From assembly GCF_900155605.1 (NCBI RefSeq), contig NZ_LT707420.1, positions 224,509-271,627 of the forward strand: DNA of 47,119 bases, given 5' to 3'. This DNA is from Actinomyces marseillensis (GTDB taxonomy: Bacteria; Actinomycetota; Actinomycetes; Actinomycetales; Actinomycetaceae). Below the pieces are notes generated by a model. The model was not told the DNA's origin. It was given only the letters and a program-made list of their open reading frames with translations, and did not search any database. How positions within the stretch are numbered: position 1 is the first letter of the stretch; each line of letters opens with the position of its first letter. The translations under genes and the position numbers were made by a program. Shown in pieces: positions 1 to 6,907 of this stretch.

Positions 1-2
1 CT

Positions 3-701
3 GCTTCTCCCGAGGCCGTGCCTAGCTCAGTTGCTGCGCCTTCGCCCGCTTCGATGGCTCCGCCTACGACTGCTCCGGTCCAGGTTGCTCCACCCGTAGC
101 GCCTGTGGCTGCGCCCGATCCGGTGGTTATGTCTGCTCCGGCTCCTACCGGGGCGCCGGTGGAAGCACCGATTGTCGCTCCCGCGCCTACGGGTGCTCCT
201 GTTTCGATGGCTGCTCCTGCTGTTTCGGCGCCCGTTCAGCAGCCGGTTCCACCGGCGGGGCCCGCTGTTCCCGCACGTCATGGCGGGGCCTCGGCAATGC
301 CGAAGGTTCCCCAAGCGCCAACCCCGCAGGCAAGCGCACCGCGGCAGGCCGCGCCGAGGCCTTCTTTCGCGTCGGCTCCGACGCTGGCAATCATTGTTGA
401 TGACGGGCAGCGCATTGAGGTGAATGCTCAGATTGTTCTGGGGCGCGCACCCGAGCAGACTCCTGCGGACGCGCAGGCCATTGCGATTGCGGACTCGACG
501 CGTTCGCTTTCGCGCACGCACCTGCGCGTTGCGCCCGCCGACGGTGAGGCCTTGTGGATCGAGGACACATTCTCGGCGAATGGCACGCGACTGCAGGCGC
601 CCGACGGCTCAACCCAGCCGCTGCCCCGTGGGCAGCGCGTCAAGGTCCCGGTTGGGACCGTGCTCTTGCTGGGTGAGCGCAGGCTGTCGGTTAGTCGATA
701 A
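3..701 (+). CDS. FHA-domain protein, 5' end cut off by the window edge
   Basis: The frame is open from the first complete codon at position 3, so the gene very probably starts to the left. A GTG at 18 exists, but nothing marks it as the real start. About 110 residues of Pro/Ala/Val-rich, low-complexity linker come first. A C-terminal forkhead-associated domain follows, with the strand-turn motifs in order: LGRAPE (the FHA GR), SLSRTHLRV (S..H) and SANGTRL (NGT). FHA domains bind phosphothreonine, so the protein is a likely reader of Ser/Thr kinase output, and a PknB-like kinase lies 10 kb away. Its stop is five bases from the stop of the convergent hydrolase gene. The domain call is firm. The full length, any N-terminal domains and the direct partner are unknown. 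Confidence 0.85.
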   Translation, partial: ASPEAVPSSVAAPSPASMAPPTTAPVQVAPPVAPVAAPDPVVMSAPAPTGAPVEAPIVAPAPTGAPVSMAAPAVSAPVQQPVPPAGPAVPARHGGASAMPKVPQAPTPQASAPRQAAPRPSFASAPTLAIIVDDGQRIEVNAQIVLGRAPEQTPADAQAIAIADSTRSLSRTHLRVAPADGEALWIEDTFSANGTRLQAPDGSTQPLPRGQRVKVPVGTVLLLGERRLSVSR

Positions 702-706
702 CGGCC

Positions 707-2461
707 TTACGGCTTCGGGTTTCCACCCGCAACAATGCGACCCATGTCGCGGAGCGTTTCAGTACCTGGATCCATGTAGACGCTGTGATTACTCGTATCC
801 GGAATTTCCGACAAGCTGGGAACACCCCAAGGATTATATTCTGCGCTGCCGGTCGCATCGTCTGAAATATGCGTAAAACCAGATCCCGGAGCCATAGGAT
901 TCATCCCAAGCTGTCCGACTCCATTCGCTTCTAACCCGAGCGCTAAAGCGAGACCGCCCCCCGGAATAAGGCCAGCTAATAAACTATACGCATAGTATCT
1001 CTTGCCACCAGCTCCCTGGACAAAGTCGCCCCCTGGTACGCCAGAAACGAAACGACGCTCTTCAGGAACGTGTATCTCTGAGGGGTCATAGGTTCCCATT
1101 CCAGGAGAGCCGAACAATATTTCATTGTCAACGACGCCGTCTGCAATCTTTGTCGTTGCTCTTCCAGAAACGACTGAGCCATAGGAGTGGCCCAACAAGG
1201 TCATATTTGCGTCCCCTGCGCCGTACATGCGAGACGCATTCACTCCCGTTAAGAAACCGGCCAGTTTATTTGATCCCTTATCAGCTAAATCAATTGTCGC
1301 AATCTCTGCATTTCCTTCCATGTCAAAGGAAGGTCCCGGAGGTGCCTCGTATCCCAGCCATGAGACTACTGCCACATCTTTTGGATCAATATTGCCCTCT
1401 GCGACTGCCGCACTGCGCAGGTTCGCACCCCGCTTAATTTCGTTTTGAAGACTATTCTCTACCGTCGTTCCGATGCCCGGTACGACGGTAGCAACGTTCT
1501 TTGCATGGTCGACGTCGCCTTGGGCCACGGCGGCCAGCACGCGTCCATTCTCTACATCGAGGGTAAGGAGCGAGCGATACTCCTGACACTGCGTTGCGCC
1601 ATCTTGAAGGTTAAGTGCTGTTTCAATACTTTTGTAGGCGTCCAATCGAGCCTGAGCTTTCGTTAGACGTTCTTGGAGCTCCACATAACGGACAGAGGGG
1701 TGTCCAACACACTTTTTCAATTCAGAAGTGATTTGATTGACTTCATTCTGTGCTGCTTGCTTGAGTTTTGGTAGCCTACGGCGATTCGCGCGGTCTCGCG
1801 CCCATGCCTCAACACCGTCCGCATTACCGATAAGGTCAGGGTAGTTATCACAAAGAAATTTCTTTTGTTCGTCAGACTGCTGAGACCAGTAATCCGCACG
1901 TTGTTGTGGCGTCATCTTCGCAAAAGCAGCTTCCTCGGCTTTTGATAAAGCATGAGTCCCCCGCGCTCGATATGCCGGAGCCGTCCGCGCAGTCCCGACA
2001 TTCGTCAAAAGCGCACGGAAGTCATTATCAACCTGCTCTGCCGCCCGAATTGCATTACGGACCATAGATTGGACCTCAGACTCGAGCTTGTGCCTCACCG
2101 AGAAGTCATGGCCGAAGGTGCACGTGACTGTTCCACTGTCACTGATAGTACAGTGCCTCGCAGAAGCACTTGACAGCGTATTCGCAACTAATGACTCAAC
2201 TTGCTGCACCCGACCAGTTGCCTGCGTAATCGCAATGTGTACATGACGCAACTCTTCTGCAAGGTTACTCAACTCTTTATGTGCTGTACTCATCGCATTA
2301 CGCAGTGCATCTGCGGTTTGCCCCTCGCCCTGAAAACTGGTGCGACGCGCCTGGAGTGTCGCGATCTGCTGATCAATTGTCTGCTTCTTCGAACTCACAG
2401 TGTCGACATAACTCGAGAGTGTCGCAGCTTTCCAGAGTTGAATTTCTGACCACGTAGGCAT
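707..2461 (-). CDS. DUF1023-type alpha/beta hydrolase with WXG-like helical N-terminus (cassette 1), probable T7SS substrate
   Basis: This 584-aa protein has two parts. The first ~200 residues are helical, with a W.EIQLW start and an FQGEG turn resembling the W-x-G turn of WXG100/LXG proteins. Next is a linker motif typical of actinobacterial DUF1023 proteins (YPDLIGNADGVEAWARDRAN). The C-terminal half is an alpha/beta hydrolase with nucleophile elbow GHSYGS (Ser426), a later GSPGMGTYD segment, and FTHISDD/NHSVYMD segments that may supply the His. The ATG at 2461 was chosen because GGGGAGAAG precedes it at good spacing; a TTG 18 bases upstream has no such site. It is the paralogue of the hydrolase at 3639-5345 and follows its own small partner gene by 21 bases. 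Secretion by the ESX system is inferred from position and the N-terminal fold. The substrate, possibly a lipid or envelope ester, is unknown. Confidence 0.85.
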   Translation of the reverse strand: MPTWSEIQLWKAATLSSYVDTVSSKKQTIDQQIATLQARRTSFQGEGQTADALRNAMSTAHKELSNLAEELRHVHIAITQATGRVQQVESLVANTLSSASARHCTISDSGTVTCTFGHDFSVRHKLESEVQSMVRNAIRAAEQVDNDFRALLTNVGTARTAPAYRARGTHALSKAEEAAFAKMTPQQRADYWSQQSDEQKKFLCDNYPDLIGNADGVEAWARDRANRRRLPKLKQAAQNEVNQITSELKKCVGHPSVRYVELQERLTKAQARLDAYKSIETALNLQDGATQCQEYRSLLTLDVENGRVLAAVAQGDVDHAKNVATVVPGIGTTVENSLQNEIKRGANLRSAAVAEGNIDPKDVAVVSWLGYEAPPGPSFDMEGNAEIATIDLADKGSNKLAGFLTGVNASRMYGAGDANMTLLGHSYGSVVSGRATTKIADGVVDNEILFGSPGMGTYDPSEIHVPEERRFVSGVPGGDFVQGAGGKRYYAYSLLAGLIPGGGLALALGLEANGVGQLGMNPMAPGSGFTHISDDATGSAEYNPWGVPSLSEIPDTSNHSVYMDPGTETLRDMGRIVAGGNPKP

Positions 2462-2482
2462 TTCGTCTCTTCTCCCCAAACC

Positions 2483-2836
2483 TCAGGCGACCGCAAGAAC
2501 TTGGGCGGTTCGACGACTTGAGCTACCACTAACAACCATGCTTCGGCTATTCCCCACTGCCTGGGTGTTCTGCTGCTCGGTGAGTTGCAAGTTCACTCCT
2601 GCAGCCTTCGCTGCGCTGGCAAGTTCGTAGAGAGCTTTCGAATGGGTAACAAGCAGAGATTGAAAACGCGATTCAGCGGATGAAGCTGCCGCGACCGATC
2701 GGGAAGCACCCGGCATCGCAGATTGAACAACCTCCGAAAAATCATTAATCTGTGCGCCCTGAAGCTCAGACGCCACATTACTGAGATCCTGTGACGCGGA
2801 GTCATACTCCGCCGAGACGCAATTGATAACAGCCAT
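2483..2836 (-). CDS. Small helical ESX-associated protein (cassette 1 partner)
   Basis: This is a 117-aa, Ala/Ser-rich, predicted helical protein without a signal peptide. It is clearly homologous to the N-terminal ~100 residues of the 187-aa protein at 5370-5933: shared features include M.VIN.V..EY at the start, SELQGA, LL.THS.AL.ELASAA and AGVNL.LTE.QNT.AV. The start at 2836 is set by a GGGAGG site eight bases upstream and by agreement with the paralogue; a longer frame reaches 2863. It resembles WXG100-like T7SS partner proteins in size and helix content but has no W-x-G. Its gene comes directly before that of the cassette 1 hydrolase, so a chaperone or co-secreted partner role is the natural guess. 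I do not recognise a named family. Confidence 0.75.
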   Translation of the reverse strand: MAVINCVSAEYDSASQDLSNVASELQGAQINDFSEVVQSAMPGASRSVAAASSAESRFQSLLVTHSKALYELASAAKAAGVNLQLTEQQNTQAVGNSRSMVVSGSSSRRTAQVLAVA

Positions 2837-2867
2837 CGCGCAACCTCCCATAACAAACAGCACTAGT

Positions 2868-2890
2868 AAAAAACCAGTCAGCCTTGACTG
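2868..2890 (-). terminator. Short hairpin plus T6 in the leader of cassette 1
   Basis: On the minus strand CAGTCA and TGACTG pair around a four-base loop (arms 2885-2890 and 2875-2880), followed by GTTTTTT. It lies about 115 bases past the lipoprotein stop but only ~32 bases before the cassette 1 start codon. It may therefore end read-through from cassette 2 or act as an attenuator. The stem is short, so confidence is limited. Confidence 0.45.
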
Positions 2891-3006
2891 AAAATATTGA
2901 ATTCATTTATGTATCGACTGGATTCTCTTTACCAGCACAACACATTTGTTGCACCGATCACACTAGCATTGCTGAACAGATGGTTCAACATTGCCAAGGA
3001 TTTTGA

Positions 3007-3639
3007 TCACTCTTCCGGGATGTCGATATCGACGCGCCCCACAATGAAATCGCGCGGGTTCTCCGTCGTCCCATCCGAGGGACGCAAACCCGTCTGATAG
3101 CGCATCAAGGCCGCTTTCCCCTCGTGAACGGTCACATACAAGAAGCCCCCATTGACCGGGTCACTCCACGACAACTGGCGCACACCGCCCTTGTCTGACC
3201 CCAACTCATAATCAGAGTAGGTTTCAGACAAGACCTCGCGCCCGATCCTCTCAACCTCGGGGACGGGAACATAAGGACCAGCAACATCTTGCCCCACAAG
3301 CTCCCACGCTGGCTGCTCGTGGCCTGACGATTGGTCAGTTTCTTTGTTGATCGCCGACCCAAAACTACGCGCTTCCCACGCGCCTCCGCCACCGGCCTCG
3401 GTAAGGCGACGACGGAACTCAAGAATCTTCGGTTCCTCATCACGCTGGAACGCCTGAATGGACTGACGCTGCTCCAGGGGGAGGCTTCCATCCCAATAGA
3501 CCATGCTTGTTGCCTTTCCGCTCTTAGATGGTGACGCCGATTGCGTAGTCGTACTCTGGGGGCCCTTAAGGAAGGGCGAACATGCGACTAGGGCCAGCGC
3601 ACACATTGCCCCCAGCACAGGCGGCCACACAGCGCGCAT
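3007..3639 (-). CDS. Lipoprotein translationally coupled to the cassette 2 hydrolase
   Basis: This 210-aa protein has a lipoprotein signal peptide: a hydrophobic segment ending in the lipobox LVAC (Cys20). The mature part is soluble, begins with a Ser/Thr-rich stretch, and contains mixed strand and helix sequence such as WDGSLPLEQRQ, LSWSDPVNGGFLYV and a C-terminal FIVGRVDIDIPEE. Its ATG shares one base with the TGA of the upstream hydrolase (TGATG), so the two are almost certainly co-translated. No family was recognised. A surface-anchored immunity, adaptor or accessory protein for the neighbouring hydrolase would fit the coupling, but this is inference. Cassette 1 has no such gene. Confidence 0.8.
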   Translation of the reverse strand: MRAVWPPVLGAMCALALVACSPFLKGPQSTTTQSASPSKSGKATSMVYWDGSLPLEQRQSIQAFQRDEEPKILEFRRRLTEAGGGGAWEARSFGSAINKETDQSSGHEQPAWELVGQDVAGPYVPVPEVERIGREVLSETYSDYELGSDKGGVRQLSWSDPVNGGFLYVTVHEGKAALMRYQTGLRPSDGTTENPRDFIVGRVDIDIPEE

Positions 3640-5345
3640 CAGCGCTTCACCCCCGCAGCGACGCGACCGATATCCTGTAGCGTTTCGGTGCCATCTTCCA
3701 AATAGATGCTGTGGTTATCAAAGTTGAAATTAAACGGCTTACTTGCGGGGGCGTCCTTGTTGTATTTCGGCGAGCCTGTCGCATCGTCCGAGAGGTGAGT
3801 AAACCCTGAATCAGAGTCCATGGGATTCTTGCCCAAGCTACCGACGATTCCGCCTCTGATTGCCCCCATACCCTGGACACTATCGCCCTTCGGGACGCCC
3901 GAGACCCACAGATGATTTTGGTCAACGTGGTAGTTTTTCGCATCGTAGGTCCCCATACCGGGAGAACCACACAGCACCAGGTCATCGATCACGCCGTACT
4001 TGACCTTTGTTGCTGCCATGCCAGAGGTACTCGAGCCATAGGAATGGCCGACGAGGGTCATGTGCGCATCGCCCGCGCCATAGTCACGCGACGCCTGCAT
4101 ACCGTTCATGAAACCAGCCAAACGGTCTGAACCCGCTTGAGCGAGGAAGGGGGAAACAATCCCCGGAATATTCTGAGGCTGCTTCCAATCAGCCTTACCC
4201 GGGGCGTCATAGCCCAGCCAGGCAACAGTCGCGACATCACGCGCAGACAGGTTCCCCTGAGCCATCGCAGCGCTACGGAGGTTTTTGGTTTGTCGCATGT
4301 AGTCACCCATGCTGCCTTCGACTGTCGTGCCGATACCGGGGACAAAAGTCGCCACGTTCTTCGCATGATCAACGTCGCCTTGACCCATCGCGGCCTTGAC
4401 TCGCGCACCATCGTTTTGAAGAGTCAGGAGCGATACAGGATCCCCCTTCTTCCCGTGCTGGTAGTCCTCAAGGCTTATGCCCTTGTCGAGCTGTTCTTGC
4501 ACGGCGTCATAGGCTTTCACTGCCTTCTCTGCCTTATCCAGCTCACTCAGATAGTACGCACGGGTATTGCTATCAATCCACGGGCTTTTCAGGAGCTCCG
4601 TGTACGTGGAGACATTGTCCTTTGCTTCCTGCTTCAGTTTCGGGAGACGATTTCTGTTCGCTCGGTCCCGTGCCCAGCCCTCAACGCCGTCAGCGTTACC
4701 GATCAGATCCGGGTACTTGTCACACAGATGCTGCTTCTGCGCCTCAGATTGCTGCGACCAATACTTCGCGCGCTCCTCCGGCGTCATCTTCTTGAACTTC
4801 TTCTGTTCAGCATCCGAGAGATCATGCGTCTGCGTCGAAGTCGATTTCGCGGTACTCCCCGGCGTCCCGACGGTTTGAAGACGAGCGTTCAACGTCGTGT
4901 CGGCAGTATTGGCCAAGTCGACCGCCTGACCCACCAATCGATTAACCGAAAATTCGATGCTCTGCCGCGTGTACTGGCTCATCGAGTTCCCAGGAGAAGT
5001 ACATGTCGCTATTCCCGCCGCGGAAATCGTGCAGTGCGTCGAGGACGCCTGTTGCAGCGCCACCTTCACCGCGTTCTCGACCTGGGAAACATCACCCATT
5101 GCAACTTTGACGGCCTCTTGGATTTCTAGAAGGTCATCGGCAAGCGTCGTCAGTTCCTTGTGAGCAACGCCCATCTTCGCACGCAGCGCATCTGCAGTCG
5201 CTCCCTCGCCCTTAAAGGAAGTCATACGTGCCTGAAGAGCATCAGCCTGCTTCACGACAGTATCTCGCCTTGCGCCAACCGTCCCCGCATAGGTGGACAA
5301 ACCGGCTGAACTCCAGGTCTGAATCTGGCCCCACGTTAACGACAT
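3639..5345 (-). CDS. DUF1023-type alpha/beta hydrolase with WXG-like helical N-terminus (cassette 2), probable T7SS substrate
   Basis: This 568-aa paralogue of the cassette 1 hydrolase is similar along the whole length. The N-terminus is helical (MSLTWGQIQTW, then FKGEGATADALR at the turn). The linker motif YPDLIGNADGVEGWARDRAN follows, then the hydrolase domain with GHSYGS (Ser435), LCGSPGMGTYDA and FTHLSDDATG/NHSIYLEDG near the end. It lacks the extra hydrophobic Gly/Ala/Leu-rich segment (SLLAGLIPGGGLALALG) present near the end of the cassette 1 enzyme. The gene sits 24 bases after its small partner and overlaps the lipoprotein gene by one base. An ester hydrolase activity follows from the fold. 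Export through the ESX machinery encoded by the divergent operon is inferred. Confidence 0.86.
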   Translation of the reverse strand: MSLTWGQIQTWSSAGLSTYAGTVGARRDTVVKQADALQARMTSFKGEGATADALRAKMGVAHKELTTLADDLLEIQEAVKVAMGDVSQVENAVKVALQQASSTHCTISAAGIATCTSPGNSMSQYTRQSIEFSVNRLVGQAVDLANTADTTLNARLQTVGTPGSTAKSTSTQTHDLSDAEQKKFKKMTPEERAKYWSQQSEAQKQHLCDKYPDLIGNADGVEGWARDRANRNRLPKLKQEAKDNVSTYTELLKSPWIDSNTRAYYLSELDKAEKAVKAYDAVQEQLDKGISLEDYQHGKKGDPVSLLTLQNDGARVKAAMGQGDVDHAKNVATFVPGIGTTVEGSMGDYMRQTKNLRSAAMAQGNLSARDVATVAWLGYDAPGKADWKQPQNIPGIVSPFLAQAGSDRLAGFMNGMQASRDYGAGDAHMTLVGHSYGSSTSGMAATKVKYGVIDDLVLCGSPGMGTYDAKNYHVDQNHLWVSGVPKGDSVQGMGAIRGGIVGSLGKNPMDSDSGFTHLSDDATGSPKYNKDAPASKPFNFNFDNHSIYLEDGTETLQDIGRVAAGVKR

Positions 5346-5369
5346 TGTTAGTCCTTCACTACGCCTGAA

Positions 5370-5933
5370 TTACGCCATGACGGGAGTCTTGGGTGGTGTG
5401 GGGAGCGAAACGAAGCCGTCCCCCTCCGGATAGTCGGTTGGACTCGGCGCATAGGGAGGCATCCCCTGGCCTGGCCGGTAGACGGGCGTATCCACCTGCG
5501 CCCCTCCGGTAGTCGTCGGCAGCGTCGGCATGGCGTATCCCGAGCGCAGAGGACCGCGGGCTGGGCCATTGAGCGCGGTTGCCTTTTGCGCCGCCACTGA
5601 CGAGGCCGCAGAGCCCACATTCGCACCGCCAGGCACCGCCTGCCCCTGACTATTGACAGCCGCCGTATTCTGCGCTTCGGTCAGATCGAGATTCACTCCA
5701 GCGCTGCGCGCAGCGCTGGCTAGTTCGCTTAGGGCCGTGGAATGAGTCTGGAGGAGAGACGTGTAGCGAGCTTCCACGGTGCCCGCTGTCGAAATCGACT
5801 GAGCGCCATTCATCGATTCTTGGACAGTCTCGGATAGGTCGTCGATCTTTGCACCCTGTAGCTCAGCCGAGACCTGCGACAGAGTGACCGCTGTTGATCC
5901 GTATTCCCCGGCGACAACGTTGATGACGGTCAT
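5370..5933 (-). CDS. Helical ESX-associated protein with Pro-rich tail (cassette 2 partner)
   Basis: This 187-aa protein has ~105 helical N-terminal residues matching the 117-aa cassette 1 partner (M.VIN.V..EY, SELQGA-type segment AELQGA, ASAA/ASAAR, AGVNLDLTE). An ~80-residue Pro/Gly/Thr-rich tail (PTLPTTTGG, YRPGQGMPPYAPSP) is absent from the paralogue. The ATG at 5933 has GAAGGG upstream and matches the paralogue start; the open frame upstream runs through a perfect hairpin that is clearly non-coding. No signal peptide or W-x-G is visible. The flexible tail could be a linker or a surface/partner-binding segment. Role unknown; gene order suggests a chaperone or co-substrate of the hydrolase that follows. 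Confidence 0.78.
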   Translation of the reverse strand: MTVINVVAGEYGSTAVTLSQVSAELQGAKIDDLSETVQESMNGAQSISTAGTVEARYTSLLQTHSTALSELASAARSAGVNLDLTEAQNTAAVNSQGQAVPGGANVGSAASSVAAQKATALNGPARGPLRSGYAMPTLPTTTGGAQVDTPVYRPGQGMPPYAPSPTDYPEGDGFVSLPTPPKTPVMA

Positions 5934-6001
5934 CGTGAACCCTTCGAAGAAGGAAGCGAATAGAACGATCAGTCCACTTCGACTGATCAAGTTGTTGAGT
6001 G

Positions 6002-6044
6002 TATGACTGTGGGTGAGCATGTGAAATGCTCACCCACAGTCATA
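6002..6044 (-). terminator. Long perfect hairpin between the esx pair and cassette 2
   Basis: ATGACTGTGGGTGAGCAT (6003-6020) is exactly complementary to 6026-6043, with a GTGAA loop and one further T-A pair outside: a 19-bp stem. It lies 35 bases after the esx stop and ~70 bases before the cassette 2 start. No T-run follows on the minus strand, so it may be a partial terminator, an RNA-processing/stability structure that lets the esx pair be made in excess, or an operator. The symmetry is certain; the function is not. Confidence 0.6.
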
Positions 6045-6079
6045 TGCATGCTTCTTATGCGCAATGCGTCGAAGAAGAC

Positions 6080-6391
6080 TCAGCGACCAATTCCCATACC
6101 ATTGAAGGTCGCTTCACCCTGCCTGTCTGTCGCAACATAGTTGCCAGCGATTCGATCCACCAATTCCGCAAAAGCAAGAAGTGCAGCGTGCATCTGCTCC
6201 ATACCAGCGCTCCACTCACCCTGCTTCTGAGTGTAGGACTCCTTAGCAGCACCTTCCCATGTGGCGCTACGAGCCGCGACATCATTGTTGAACTGCTCGA
6301 GATGAGCTTTCAGAGTGTCAGCCTGAAGTTTCAGAGCCGCAGAAGTTGACATAAGCTGACCAGGGGTTACCTTGAAATCCCCACCGTTCAT
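6080..6391 (-). CDS. WXG100 family (EsxA/EsxB-like) secreted protein with YxxxD signal
   Basis: This 103-aa protein has the helix-turn-helix pattern of WXG100 proteins, with the turn ATWEG (W45-E46-G47). The C-terminal segment NYVATDR gives Y85-x-x-x-D89, the general ESX secretion signal carried by one member of each heterodimer. It is 16 bases downstream of a second WXG100 gene, the usual tandem arrangement for an obligate pair. The pair is expected to form a helical-bundle dimer exported by the ESX membrane complex. A His residue near the middle and a Gly-rich C-terminus (NGMGIGR) are the only other marks. Which mycobacterial Esx it matches cannot be decided from the sequence alone. Confidence 0.92.
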   Translation of the reverse strand: MNGGDFKVTPGQLMSTSAALKLQADTLKAHLEQFNNDVAARSATWEGAAKESYTQKQGEWSAGMEQMHAALLAFAELVDRIAGNYVATDRQGEATFNGMGIGR

Positions 6392-6407
6392 TTCTTTTCC
6401 GATCTAC

Positions 6408-6728
6408 TCACATGTTCAGCATGGTTACGCCGGTCTTGGCAACAGCCTGCTGGGCATCTTGTTCGTTCTGAATAGTTTGGGCGCTGACAGAGGCAAGCGA
6501 TTGGTCAAACTCAGTGAGTGCCGTCGTTGCCCTATTCGAACCTTCGTTCCAGTCATTCATAATCGAACGGAATGCCTGCGATGTTCCACCTTGCCAGCTT
6601 GCAGCCACGGTCTCTACTTCATTGCGGACCTGACCGTTCAGAGCATTGATATCCGCCTGCAGACTGCTCACCGCCTTACGGATTGCATTATAGTTCGCTT
6701 GTTCAGCAGAAATATTTGCACCGCTCAC
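6408..6728 (-). CDS. WXG100 family (Esx-like) secreted protein, first gene of the pair
   Basis: This 106-aa protein has the WXG100 pattern, with SWQGG (W45-Q46-G47) at the helix turn. It has no C-terminal YxxxD/E, so its partner at 6080-6391 would supply the secretion signal. The start is a GTG with AGGAGGG six bases upstream. It is the first gene of the minus-strand island and is divergent from eccD, with ~180 bases between them that must hold both promoters. The two Esx genes end well before the strong hairpin at 6002-6044, which fits higher expression of the pair than of the cassettes behind it. Confidence 0.92.
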   Translation of the reverse strand: MSGANISAEQANYNAIRKAVSSLQADINALNGQVRNEVETVAASWQGGTSQAFRSIMNDWNEGSNRATTALTEFDQSLASVSAQTIQNEQDAQQAVAKTGVTMLNM

Positions 6729-6907
6729 AGTTCACCCTCCTAATTGTTGTTCGGGTTTCCCCGAAGTTCTCTATGCGATTGAGACCCTGTAACGGAGGGC
6801 ACAATCTCGATGTCAGGTATTACATTATCGAAGCGATCTGGGAATGCAAATACAGGTTTCATGAAACCAGCTAGGCTTAAGACAGCACTATTGAGCAAAG
6901 GAACCTC
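6729..6907. promoter_or_regulatory. Divergent esx / eccD control region with a 14-bp palindrome
   Basis: Both the esx operon and the eccD operon must be started from this spacer. It contains the perfect palindrome GGTTTCATGAAACC at 6855-6868, about 40 bases before the eccD start, a good size for a dimeric repressor or activator site. The eccD ribosome-binding site AAAGGAA ends a few bases before its ATG. No convincing -35/-10 pair was found by eye on either strand. Confidence 0.4.

Noticed and set aside
4137-5129. 330-codon plus-strand frame opposite the cassette 2 hydrolase
   Set aside because: The minus strand carries a complete paralogous hydrolase; the opposite frame has no start site or family features.
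6003-6020. Coding extension of the cassette 2 partner upstream of 5933
   Set aside because: The frame would read through the perfect hairpin; the paralogue and a good ribosome-binding site support the ATG at 5933.
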